Part shown: one piece after another, positions 7,093-15,289 of the stretch
Layout: the number at the start of each line of letters is the position of its first letter
Position numbering within the stretch: position 1 is the stretch's first letter
Source of the DNA: an uncultured Victivallales bacterium
GTDB lineage: Bacteria > Verrucomicrobiota > Lentisphaeria > Victivallales > UBA1829
Assembly (NCBI GenBank): GCA_944391115.1
Contig: CALXSJ010000008.1
Location: forward strand, 1 to 64,000
Direction of reading: 5' to 3'
Length of the DNA stretch: 64,000 bases
Program-made: the position numbers and the translations under genes
Notes under the pieces: model-generated
Databases searched by the model: none
What the model saw: the letters and a program-made list of their open reading frames with translations, nothing else
Told to the model about the DNA's origin: nothing

Positions 7093-9725
7093 TGTGCAAC
7101 GCTCCGGATTTCCGCGCCCGCGATCATGAACCAGTGGGAGACCCGGCTGTCGCTTTTCGCCAGATTTTCAAAGACGAGCGTATTTTTACCCCGTTTCAGC
7201 ATCCCTTCCGGAATTGGGATGTTCCGCGGCGTCCAGCCATGTTTCCGGCAGGCGTTTTCCCCTTCGAAAAGGGTTTTTCCGTTGATGGATATCCGGATCG
7301 GAACCGGCGGAACGGACAGTTTGTCGCAGGACTGCCCTTCGAAAATCAGCCGGGCCGGTCCCCGCCTGTTCCAGGAAAACACCGCCTGCATGCGCGAAAG
7401 CTCCGTCATGGTGCCGCGCACGGCGACGCCGGTTTTTCCCGGACATTTCCAGTTGTAGAAAACGGGTGTCGTGCCGCCTTCGAACGCATACGGGGAGATC
7501 CGGACGCCGTCCGGAATTTTTTCAACGAAGTCCGTCTGCCGGCGCGCGGCGATGACCCGCTGCGGATCGCGGATCAGTTCTGCAATCGGGGGCGGCATCT
7601 TTTTCGGCGCTTCCGCCTCGCAGCGGATTTTCGCATGCGCCCACAGAAGACTGCAGACCTTGCGCCAGTCGGTATTCGGATCCGCGGCGGCGATTTCCAG
7701 ATACCGCTTCCAGATGGCCGCGCCCGCAGGGGAGGCGGGATGCTTCGAGCAGGCCGCCAGTCCGTTTTCCAGAATTCCGGATTCGTCCCGGAGCAGTTCC
7801 GCCGAAAGACGTTCCGGGGCGAGTTTCCGCGCTTCGGCGAACGCTCCGGTCAGGAATTTGACGAAGGACAAATTGAAAAAGCCTTCCTTCGGAACGCGTC
7901 CGTTGTTTTCCGGATCGGCGTCCAGACGGTCGTAGACGGAGGAGACGATTTTCCGGACGGTCCCGGCGGCTTTTCCGTAATATCCGCGGATGAACTCCTG
8001 CTCCAGCGCGCGGGTGTCCAGCAGGGGATTCCAGCAGAGGCGGGCCTGCACATAGGTGAACATCGCGGAAAAGATCCGGTTCGTGCCGCAGTACCAGATG
8101 CTGCCGCGCATGTTTCTGCGCGCCAGCCATTTCAGGCGTGCCGCCATTCCCCTGTGGGTCAGGGAGCTGCCCGCCGGATAGTCGTAGATCCCCAGCTGCG
8201 CGGGATCGGAGACTTTCAGCCAGTCCTCAAGCTGGGTTCGCGCGACAATGTTTTCCGGCGCGTCGAAGTCCCGGAATCCGTTGGGCGCGGAAAGACGGTT
8301 CGGCCACGGCGCGTAGAGAAGATGCACATTCGGCGCGGGCTTCAGGTGTTTCGGCGCGGGCTGCGTGGTGATGTAGGCGTAAGAGAGGAGACGTTTGTCC
8401 GGGAAACGCTTTCCGACCTCTTCTGCGATGCCGTTCACCCAGTTCAGGAAAAGATCCGTTTCATTCCAGGAGAGCTTCCGTTTCGCCTCGCATCCGCTGC
8501 AGACGCACCGTTCCGCGTCGTCTCCCTGCTGGACGGCGAACAGCAGATGCTGCGGATTTTTCTCCACCCATTGCAGGGCGCGTTCCGCGGCCGTCCGGAT
8601 TCCCTCCCGGCTGGTCTGGCAGAGCATGACCCGGACGTCAAGGGTTTCCTTCGGCATGCGCGTGCCGTCCGCGCGCAGACAGTAGAATTCCGGATGTTTG
8701 TCGTAATAATATTTTTTCGGAACCAGAAACGCCGAGGTGTGGTCGATCCACTGCGTGCGGTCGCCCGGAAAGACTTTGTCGATGCCGGCCTTGCGCGGAT
8801 CTGCGAGCGCCACGCCGCTTTCGTCTCCGTAGACGCACCATCTGCCCGGCGCCCGCTTCCCTTCGAAGTAGGGCTGGTCCGCAGTTTCAACGGCGTGCAG
8901 AATTCCGGTTTTCCGGATCGGAGAATGAACGCCGGGAGCAAAGAATTTCATGCCCTGCGCCTCCAGAAAGCGGTAAATGCCGTAAGCCGTTCCCTGTATG
9001 GACTCTCCCGCGATTGCCAGACTGGAATTCCGGACGGCGATCGTGAAGCCGTTGAATCCCCTGGCGCGGAGTTCCTTTTCGGAAAGGGCGCCGTATTTCA
9101 GAACGGCATTTTTTCCCAGGAGAATCATGTTGCGCGGATTCGCCGTCTCTGTTTTCTGCGGCAGGGCGATGCCTGTCAGAGCGTGCAGATGCCGGCGCAT
9201 GGCGTCCGCCTCCCTTTGCAGATGTTTCGGATAATTCTCCGCCGAGACGATTCCATACAGCGGATATGCCGTCCCGGCGGGTGTGATCTCATTGGCCGGA
9301 GACAGCAGAAGCAGACCCTCGGACGCGATTTCCTGACCGGATGAGAAAAAGGTGCGGATCAGGGAAATTTTCTCCCCTTGCCCCGGCGTGAGGATTCCTT
9401 TCCTCAAACACTCCCAGGAGGGCTTTCCGGAACGGCGGAAGTTCTTCATCGGCAGAATCTTGAATTGTTCTCCGGGGCCGTGCCGGACAGTTTCAAGGAA
9501 TGCGCCTTCCGCGGAATGCAGCGCCAGATCCAGCGTGCCGTTCTTTTCCGCGGAAAAATGGAGGACCAGGTATTGCGCCTCCTCCTTCCATTCCGGGAGT
9601 TCCATGGATTCACCGGGCAGGATCCGGCACGGGATTTCCCTGCCGTCCGGCGCTGCATACGTGCCGCCGGAGAGCGTGCACAGGGGAAGAAATGTCAGAA
9701 ACGCATACAGGCAGACAAGACGCAT
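7089..9725 (-). CDS. Secreted DUF4838 protein
   Basis: An 878-residue exported protein with a signal peptide in its first 25 residues (MRLVCLYAFLTFLPLC). A hexosaminidase/glucuronidase-like N-terminal domain is followed by the DUF4838 TIM-barrel core (FLVPKKYYYDKHPEFY, LLFAVQQGDDAERCVCSGC) and a C-terminal beta-sandwich. The CXCXXC knuckle after an Asp-containing strand end recurs in the three other DUF4838 proteins here. The start at 9725 is set by AAGGAG eight bases upstream; an upstream ATG at 9761 is open but lacks such a site. It is the first gene of a two-gene unit with the GH20-like enzyme, divergent from a GntR/LacI-type regulator. DUF4838 has no settled biochemical role; carbohydrate processing is inferred from fold and context. 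Confidence 0.85.
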   Translation of the reverse strand: MRLVCLYAFLTFLPLCTLSGGTYAAPDGREIPCRILPGESMELPEWKEEAQYLVLHFSAEKNGTLDLALHSAEGAFLETVRHGPGEQFKILPMKNFRRSGKPSWECLRKGILTPGQGEKISLIRTFFSSGQEIASEGLLLLSPANEITPAGTAYPLYGIVSAENYPKHLQREADAMRRHLHALTGIALPQKTETANPRNMILLGKNAVLKYGALSEKELRARGFNGFTIAVRNSSLAIAGESIQGTAYGIYRFLEAQGMKFFAPGVHSPIRKTGILHAVETADQPYFEGKRAPGRWCVYGDESGVALADPRKAGIDKVFPGDRTQWIDHTSAFLVPKKYYYDKHPEFYCLRADGTRMPKETLDVRVMLCQTSREGIRTAAERALQWVEKNPQHLLFAVQQGDDAERCVCSGCEAKRKLSWNETDLFLNWVNGIAEEVGKRFPDKRLLSYAYITTQPAPKHLKPAPNVHLLYAPWPNRLSAPNGFRDFDAPENIVARTQLEDWLKVSDPAQLGIYDYPAGSSLTHRGMAARLKWLARRNMRGSIWYCGTNRIFSAMFTYVQARLCWNPLLDTRALEQEFIRGYYGKAAGTVRKIVSSVYDRLDADPENNGRVPKEGFFNLSFVKFLTGAFAEARKLAPERLSAELLRDESGILENGLAACSKHPASPAGAAIWKRYLEIAAADPNTDWRKVCSLLWAHAKIRCEAEAPKKMPPPIAELIRDPQRVIAARRQTDFVEKIPDGVRISPYAFEGGTTPVFYNWKCPGKTGVAVRGTMTELSRMQAVFSWNRRGPARLIFEGQSCDKLSVPPVPIRISINGKTLFEGENACRKHGWTPRNIPIPEGMLKRGKNTLVFENLAKSDSRVSHWFMIAGAEIRSVAQ

Positions 9726-9775
9726 TGCCGGAACTCCTTCATTTAAATAATACCACATCATACCTCTTTGCTGAT

Positions 9776-9803
9776 ATTATATCCACTTTTCTCAAAACGT
9801 CAA
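9776..9803 (-). promoter_or_regulatory. Promoter of the DUF4838-GH20 unit
   Basis: On the minus strand TTGACG, a 16-base spacer and TATAAT read toward the DUF4838 start at 9725. A predicted start near 9769 would give a leader of about 45 bases containing the AAGGAG ribosome site. Confidence 0.65.
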
Positions 9804-10006
9804 TCCGGAAAAGAAAAAAAACGGGATTTTCCGATACCCGGCGCGGAATCCGGCGCATTTCCGGAATGCTTCCGGCTCGTTCTGTCCTGAAGTTCCTGCA
9901 AATAAACTGAGAACAGGAGAACGGAAAAAAGCCGGTTTTCCGGCGGGAATGATTCCTCAAGTGGATTTTTTCCGGAAAAAAAGTCTTTCCCGGAGTTGTC
10001 CCCCTC

Positions 10007-10035
10007 TTGACAAAATTGGAATGATGAGGTATGAT
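10007..10035 (+). promoter_or_regulatory. Promoter of the GntR/LacI-type regulator operon
   Basis: TTGACA, a 17-base spacer and TATGAT, close to the sigma70 consensus, lie 31 bases upstream of the ATG at 10067. The -10 is embedded in the near-palindrome GGTATGATATAAC, so binding there would block the promoter. AGGAGG precedes the start codon. Confidence 0.75.
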
Positions 10036-10066
10036 ATAACAATGTCCCGGCAACCAGGAGGAAATC

Positions 10067-11158
10067 ATGCGTCTTCCCAGCGCTTACAACAAGACACGCG
10101 AATGGATTCTGCAGATCGCGGAAAATCCGTCGGCGGAGGTGGAAAAGCTTCCCGCCGAGCGGCAGATCTGTTCCATTCTGAATGTCAGCCGCGATACCGT
10201 GCGCAGAGTCATCGCCTCGTTTGTCGAAGAGGGCATTCTGGAAGTCCGGCATGGAAACGGCACGTATCTCAACGCGCCCGCCATCCGCCGTCACCGGAAG
10301 CAGCTTCAGCCCGCGGGCCTTTCCGTCGGCGTTATTTTTTACGCGGGAAGCACCTCCGTCTCTCTGGACACCTATGTATGGGGGATCCTGCAGAGCGTGA
10401 TAAACACCCTGAGCGCCGCAAATGTCCGGATCCAGCTTCTGAACTTCAGGACGCGGGGCGTTCTCGCGGTTTCCGAAATCGCGGCGCAGGGAGTCGCCGG
10501 AGTGATCTGGCTCTGTCCGGACAGGGAACAGCTCGAGGTCATCAGCGGGCTCCGGGAGAAGGAGATTCCGGTTGTGACGATCGGCGGAACGCTGTTTCAG
10601 GAAAAAAATGTTCATTATGTCGGCGCGGATGATACGATCGGCGGGAAAATGGCCGGGGAATACCTGCTGAAAAACGGGCATCACCGCATCCTGTATGTCG
10701 CGCGGGCGAAAAGCAGAAATTTTGACGAGGCCCGTTACGAGGGGTTTTGCCAGGCGCTGGCGCGATACGGCATTGCGCCCGATCCGGCGCTGGAAATCAC
10801 GGTCCTGGATCTGCTGGAGGTGTATCAGGCGATCCGGCGGGTGATTTCCTCCGGCACAGTCTTTACCGCCATTTTCTGTTCGGACGGAATCTTTCAGAAT
10901 GTGATCCAGAATGCGGTCCGCGACGAGGGCAGGAGCATTCCGGATGATTACTCTCTGATTACGTTCAGTCCGCATCGCGAGGATTTTCTTCCTTATGTTC
11001 CTGTGCAGATTTCGCAGGATCTGGAAAAATACGGCGAGATTGCCGCGCACGGGGTGATCGATCTGATTACCGGGCGCAGAATCGCCATCCTGAAAGAGTT
11101 CATGAAACCAAGACTGGTCTCCGGGATGTCCTGCCGGAAGATTCCATGGAATACATAA
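10067..11158 (+). CDS. GntR-type HTH / LacI-type sensor transcriptional regulator
   Basis: A 363-residue regulator with the AraR-like architecture. Residues 1-75 are a GntR winged helix (LPAERQICSILNVSRDTVRRVIASFVEEGILE, then the wing HGNGTY). From about residue 85 it has a periplasmic-binding-protein-like effector domain of LacI type (LSVGVIFYAGS, YVGADDTIGGKMAGEYLLKNGHHRILYVA). Such proteins repress sugar genes until a sugar binds. AGGAGG precedes the ATG. It heads a five-gene plus-strand unit ending in GH42 and is divergent from the DUF4838/GH20 pair; shared boxes in the intergenic region suggest it controls both. The effector is unknown. Confidence 0.88.
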   Translation: MRLPSAYNKTREWILQIAENPSAEVEKLPAERQICSILNVSRDTVRRVIASFVEEGILEVRHGNGTYLNAPAIRRHRKQLQPAGLSVGVIFYAGSTSVSLDTYVWGILQSVINTLSAANVRIQLLNFRTRGVLAVSEIAAQGVAGVIWLCPDREQLEVISGLREKEIPVVTIGGTLFQEKNVHYVGADDTIGGKMAGEYLLKNGHHRILYVARAKSRNFDEARYEGFCQALARYGIAPDPALEITVLDLLEVYQAIRRVISSGTVFTAIFCSDGIFQNVIQNAVRDEGRSIPDDYSLITFSPHREDFLPYVPVQISQDLEKYGEIAAHGVIDLITGRRIAILKEFMKPRLVSGMSCRKIPWNT

Positions 11159-11188
11159 AAAACATCTGAAGACGGAAAGGAGCCTCTC

Positions 11189-11923
11189 ATGGCCGGAAAG
11201 AGTAAATTATGGAATGAAAGCGGGAACTGTTTTACATTGATTGAGCTTCTTGTCGTAATTGCAATTATTGCGATTCTGGCCGGGATGCTGCTTCCCGCAT
11301 TGGGAAAGGCGCGGATGCTCGCCAGAAAAACGGACTGTATCAACCGCCTGAAGCAGCAGGGCGTTTTTCTCGCTTCCTACGGGAATGATTTCAAGGAATG
11401 GATTCCATGCGGAACCGCGTCCTTTGTCCGGCTCTATCCGTATATCGGCTATCCGCTGGACAAAAACAATGACTGGTACAGTTCCAAAGCGAATGCGGAT
11501 AAAAAAAGACGCAGGGGAATTCTCGCCTGTCCGCAGGAGTATCCGTATCCGTCCGCCATGCGCCCGAATGACAAAAGCGGCGACGGCTGGTACGGACTCG
11601 GCGCTTATCTTTCCATGGCTGCCTATACCAGTTCATGGGAAGTGCAGACTTCTGGGGTAAAGGAGTATTCCTTCACGCGCTACACCTTGATCAACTATCC
11701 TTCCTTCCGTCTGATCCGCGCCGACTGCGGAGGTGTCTGGAACATGGGCGTCGGCTACGGATTCGGAGACAATTTCACCGGGTCGACTGCAGTCCGTGCA
11801 TACGGCTATATTCACAACAATGCGGTGAACATTCTCTGGATAGACCTTCATGCGGACTCCCACACAAGAGGATCCCTGTTCGGCATTCACAATCAGATCA
11901 AGAACATTGCAAATTTCTATTAA
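11189..11923 (+). CDS. Prepilin-like protein, H-X9-D type
   Basis: A 244-residue pseudopilin-like protein. A 14-residue leader precedes [20 protein letters not shown], the type II secretion/type IV pilin cleavage and methylation helix with Glu at +5. The residue before the cleavage point is Cys instead of Gly. The body is the globular domain common in Lentisphaerota and Planctomycetes relatives, and the C-terminal signature is H-X9-DL ([13 protein letters not shown]) where the described family has H-X9-DG. AAGGAG precedes the ATG. It lies 30 bases after the regulator and 30 before the DUF2341 gene. It may be part of a surface pseudopilus or be delivered by a type II-like system; neither is shown here. 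Confidence 0.85.
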   Translation: MAGKSKLWNESGNCFTLIELLVVIAIIAILAGMLLPALGKARMLARKTDCINRLKQQGVFLASYGNDFKEWIPCGTASFVRLYPYIGYPLDKNNDWYSSKANADKKRRRGILACPQEYPYPSAMRPNDKSGDGWYGLGAYLSMAAYTSSWEVQTSGVKEYSFTRYTLINYPSFRLIRADCGGVWNMGVGYGFGDNFTGSTAVRAYGYIHNNAVNILWIDLHADSHTRGSLFGIHNQIKNIANFY

Positions 11924-11953
11924 TGCAAATTCAGGAATAAAAGGAGGGAAGGC

Positions 11954-13000
11954 ATGAAAATCTTTTTTGCTGTTCTTTTTACGGCGGCGGGAACTGCCCT
12001 GGCGGCGAACGCTCAGGAATGGCTTGACGGCGGATATGGCTGCCGCATTCCGCTGAAACTCGAAGCTTCCGCCGCGGCGGGGAATCTCAGGGATTTCCCC
12101 GTGTGTGTCCGCCTGCGCGACGCGGAACTCTTCCGGAAGATCAGGCCCGACGGGAGCGATCTGCGTTTTACGGCGCGGGACGGAAAAACCCTTCTGCCCC
12201 ATGAAATCGAACGGCTGGATCCGGCAGGGAACGAGCTGATCTGCTGGGTGCGTCTCCCGGAAATCCGCAAAGGCGGAGCGACGCCCTTTTATCTCTATTT
12301 TCAGAATGCTTCCGCAGTGCCGGCAAAGGATTCGAAGGCGGTCTGGAGCAACGGTTATCTGGCGGTCTGGCATATGAACGGAACAGCGGAAATGCCCGAC
12401 TCTCTTGGAAATTTCCCGCTGCGTTTATGTGACGGCGCTTCCGCAGTGCCGTCGCTGATCGGAACGGGGCTGGAAAGCTCCGGCGGAAAGGCCAGGGCGG
12501 AATACCGCTATCTGCGGAGCGAGAGGAAAATCGGACTTCCCGCCGGAAGCTCTTTCACGATTTCCTGCTGGGTGAAGCTGCGCAAAACCTCAGGGGATAT
12601 TTTCTATGATTATCCCGTGAAGCTGTTTTATCACTCTTCCAAACGCTGGCAGGTCAATTTCAACAAGCCGAGGGCCGTGGCCGCGTTCAGCCTTCTGCCG
12701 GACCGGAACCCGGAACGGGGATGGGTGAATCTGTGCGTGGTCTACGACGCTTCCGGGAAAACTCTTCAGCTCTTTGCCGACGGGAAACCGGGAACTCTTG
12801 CGAAAAACGCGGAGTTCTCCGGGCTGCGGGATAAGAGCATTCTTGCGCTGCTGGCGTGCGACGCCTCCGGCGATGAATTCACGATTTCCACTCTCGCGCG
12901 TTCTCCGGAATGGATCATGACCGCATATGAAAATCAGAAGTCGGCGGACAGCGTTTCCGCAGGGAAAATGGAACGCGCCGCACAGGAGAAGTCCCGATGA
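11954..13000 (+). CDS. Secreted DUF2341 plus LamG-like protein
   Basis: A 348-residue exported protein. A signal peptide (MKIFFAVLFTAAGTALAANA) is followed by a DUF2341 domain, seen as DGSDLRFTARDGKTLLPHEIE and LICWVRLPEI, over residues 30-125. A concanavalin/LamG-like lectin fold follows, from YLAVWHMNGTAEMPDSLGN to about residue 325. Such combinations occur in surface carbohydrate-binding proteins. AGGAGG precedes the start. The end overlaps the next DUF4838 start by ATGA, so the pair is probably made in fixed ratio and may act together outside the cytoplasm. Confidence 0.8.
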   Translation: MKIFFAVLFTAAGTALAANAQEWLDGGYGCRIPLKLEASAAAGNLRDFPVCVRLRDAELFRKIRPDGSDLRFTARDGKTLLPHEIERLDPAGNELICWVRLPEIRKGGATPFYLYFQNASAVPAKDSKAVWSNGYLAVWHMNGTAEMPDSLGNFPLRLCDGASAVPSLIGTGLESSGGKARAEYRYLRSERKIGLPAGSSFTISCWVKLRKTSGDIFYDYPVKLFYHSSKRWQVNFNKPRAVAAFSLLPDRNPERGWVNLCVVYDASGKTLQLFADGKPGTLAKNAEFSGLRDKSILALLACDASGDEFTISTLARSPEWIMTAYENQKSADSVSAGKMERAAQEKSR

Positions 13001-15282
13001 AACGCCTGCTGGCTCTTCTGCTTGCGCTCTGCGGCGCGACCGCGTTCTCTCTGGCCCCGGATCAGATCCGCAATCTCAAGGCGGACCGTCATTCCGCAGC
13101 GTCCGCGGCATGGCTCCGGGGCATCTGGAAAAAGGCGACGGGCACCACGCTGCGCCTTCTGCCGGAGGGGGAGGATTCCGCGAAGAACACCATTTATCTC
13201 GGCGAGGCCGCCTTGAAAAGCTCTCTTGTGTCTGAAAAGGAGCTTGCTCAGGTCCCGCCGGAGGGATTTGTGCTGAAGATCCGCGGCGACGCGGTCGGAA
13301 TCGCTTCCAGAACGCCGGAGGGAATTCTCTGCGGCGCAGGACGGCTTGGCGAACTGCTCGGATTCCGGGCGAACGGGAATTCTTTTTTCCCGCCGCGGCG
13401 CGTACCGGAAAATCTGGAGGAATGCACGATTTCCGATTCGCCTGCGTTTTTCTACCGGAACGGAGGCAATCCTCTGACCGGACAGCTTGGAATGCTGCTG
13501 CTCGGCGATCCCCGGCGCGGCGCGGATCCGGAGTTGTTCGGAAAGAAGTCGGATCTCTGGATCGACCATACCGCCGGATATCTGGTGCCGAAATTGAAAT
13601 ATTATGACCGGAATCCGGAATATTATGCGCTTCTGAAGGACGGAAAACGGATTGCGAAAAACGCCTTCAGCGATCACCGCACTCCGCTGTGCCTCTCGAA
13701 TCCGGACGTTGCGCGCATTGCTCTGGAGCGGGCGCGGGAGTGGGTCCGTTTGAATCCGGATAAAAAGTTCTTCTTTCTCACTTACGGAGACACCACCATC
13801 TGGTGCGAATGTCCCGGATGCAGAAAACTGGACGATGCGGGCGGACGTCATGCCGGACGGCTTCTGCACTGGGTCAATGCCATTGCCGGACCGCTGGAAA
13901 AAGAGTTTCCCGGCCGGATTTTCCTGACGTTCGCCTATTCCGGAACGGAAACTGCCCCGGAGGGAATCCGTCCCGCCGGCAATGTCGCGGTTGTCGTGGC
14001 CTCCTCTCTCGGAAACCGTCCCTTTTTCGCGCATGAACTGAAACGGAACGGCCTGGAGTCCATGCTGAAAATTCTTGACGGATGGATTGCGAAGAATCCG
14101 GGGAGGGTGCTGGTATGCGAATACATCGGCGGATCCTATCAGCCCGCCTTTGTCTCCCAGACCGCCGACCGTTACCGCTTTCTCCGGAAACGCGGCGTCG
14201 GGGGAATCGCCTTCCATTACGGGAATCCCGCCAACTTTCCGAAACTGTGGACGTATCTCCACGGGAAACTCCTGTGGAATCCGGATCAGGACGCCATGAA
14301 GCTCATGGAGGAATATGCGCCGCTGGTTTACGGGGACGCCGCTTCCGCAGTGACCGCGTATCTGAAACTCGCGGACGCGCAGTACAGGAAAACGCTTGCG
14401 TCCGGAAAGCCGCTGAAAGACGGTTATCCTCCGGATTTCTATACCGCGGAGTTTGTGGAGAAGGCCTGCGGTCTGCTGTCCGGCGCAATCGCCCGCGCGG
14501 GGAGTTCCGGAAAGATCGCGGAGGAACTGACGCGGGAGAAATATCTCTTCCTGACCGATGCGATGAGACATCTTGCCGATTACCGGAATGAAAAGCTTGT
14601 GACTTTCATTCTGAACGAGGGGAGCGGGTGCGCAAAGCGTCTGAAGAAGGGAAATGAGTTTGCGCGTTCCAATGATCTGGTGCTGCGCGAACTGGAGAAA
14701 ACGCTGCCGCCGGAGAGAAGCGCCGCGCTGAAGAAGCTCTTCGGGCATGTCACGGGCGCCGTTCCGGAACGCTCCGGCGACACGCTGCGCTTTCCCGTGA
14801 CCATGTGGAGCGGGCAGGATTACGGACCCCGGGAATACGGGCCGAAGCAGGACCCGCTCTCTCCGCCGAAGCTCTGCTCCGGCGTTTTCACGAAGGCCAG
14901 GGGCGGACGCATCACCTCGTCCGCGGAGATGTCGCTTCTTTTTGATCTGCCGGAATCCGACGCGGGGAGGGGAGGCGTCCTGCATCTGGAAGGACAGGAT
15001 GCCGTTACGAAAATCGCCTCCGCGCAGCATCTCCGGAACAAGGAGACCACGATGATGCGGATCACGCTCAATGATGCGGTGATTTATGAGGGAGTCTGCG
15101 GGTTCGCCGTTCACAACTGGTCCGGACGGGAGTTCAGAATTCCCGCGGGAGTCCTGAGAAGGGAGAACAACCGCCTGGTCATCCGGAACACCGGATACGC
15201 CCGCGGCGCGTTTGGCTACTGCTGGATTCTGATCTGTGACGCCTCGATCCGCTTCGACGCTCCGCCGGAAAAAGGAAAATGA
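12997..15282 (+). CDS. Secreted DUF4838 protein
   Basis: A 761-residue exported protein with signal peptide MKRLLALLLALCGATAFS. An N-terminal alpha/beta domain (residues 25-140) is followed by the DUF4838 barrel, with FFLTYGDTTIWCECPGC carrying the conserved Asp and CXCXXC knuckle, and a C-terminal beta-sandwich from about residue 600. It resembles the product at 7089-9725 in order and motifs but is shorter. Its start overlaps the DUF2341 gene (ATGA); GH42 follows after 7 bases. The neighbouring GH42 suggests a galactose-containing glycan, which is an inference. Confidence 0.85.
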   Translation: MKRLLALLLALCGATAFSLAPDQIRNLKADRHSAASAAWLRGIWKKATGTTLRLLPEGEDSAKNTIYLGEAALKSSLVSEKELAQVPPEGFVLKIRGDAVGIASRTPEGILCGAGRLGELLGFRANGNSFFPPRRVPENLEECTISDSPAFFYRNGGNPLTGQLGMLLLGDPRRGADPELFGKKSDLWIDHTAGYLVPKLKYYDRNPEYYALLKDGKRIAKNAFSDHRTPLCLSNPDVARIALERAREWVRLNPDKKFFFLTYGDTTIWCECPGCRKLDDAGGRHAGRLLHWVNAIAGPLEKEFPGRIFLTFAYSGTETAPEGIRPAGNVAVVVASSLGNRPFFAHELKRNGLESMLKILDGWIAKNPGRVLVCEYIGGSYQPAFVSQTADRYRFLRKRGVGGIAFHYGNPANFPKLWTYLHGKLLWNPDQDAMKLMEEYAPLVYGDAASAVTAYLKLADAQYRKTLASGKPLKDGYPPDFYTAEFVEKACGLLSGAIARAGSSGKIAEELTREKYLFLTDAMRHLADYRNEKLVTFILNEGSGCAKRLKKGNEFARSNDLVLRELEKTLPPERSAALKKLFGHVTGAVPERSGDTLRFPVTMWSGQDYGPREYGPKQDPLSPPKLCSGVFTKARGGRITSSAEMSLLFDLPESDAGRGGVLHLEGQDAVTKIASAQHLRNKETTMMRITLNDAVIYEGVCGFAVHNWSGREFRIPAGVLRRENNRLVIRNTGYARGAFGYCWILICDASIRFDAPPEKGK

Positions 15283-15289
15283 GCGCGCC

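Larger units (their letters stand above)
9726..10066. other. Divergent regulatory region between DUF4838 and regulator genes
   Basis: This 341-base gap holds two outward promoters and a shared box, GAGGTATGAT, present at 9757-9766 on the minus strand and 10026-10035 on the plus strand. The plus copy overlaps the -10 hexamer and sits in a near-palindrome GGTATGATATAAC (10028-10040). The minus copy lies just downstream of the minus -10. This fits binding by the adjacent regulator to both promoters. A perfect 16-base palindrome, TTTTTTCCGGAAAAAA, lies at 9966-9981. No gene was found in it. Confidence 0.5.

Noticed and set aside
5608-7458. Long plus-strand frame across the GH20 and DUF4838 genes
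   Set aside because: It spans the boundary of two overlapping minus-strand genes with clear family motifs, and its product is low-complexity without any motif.
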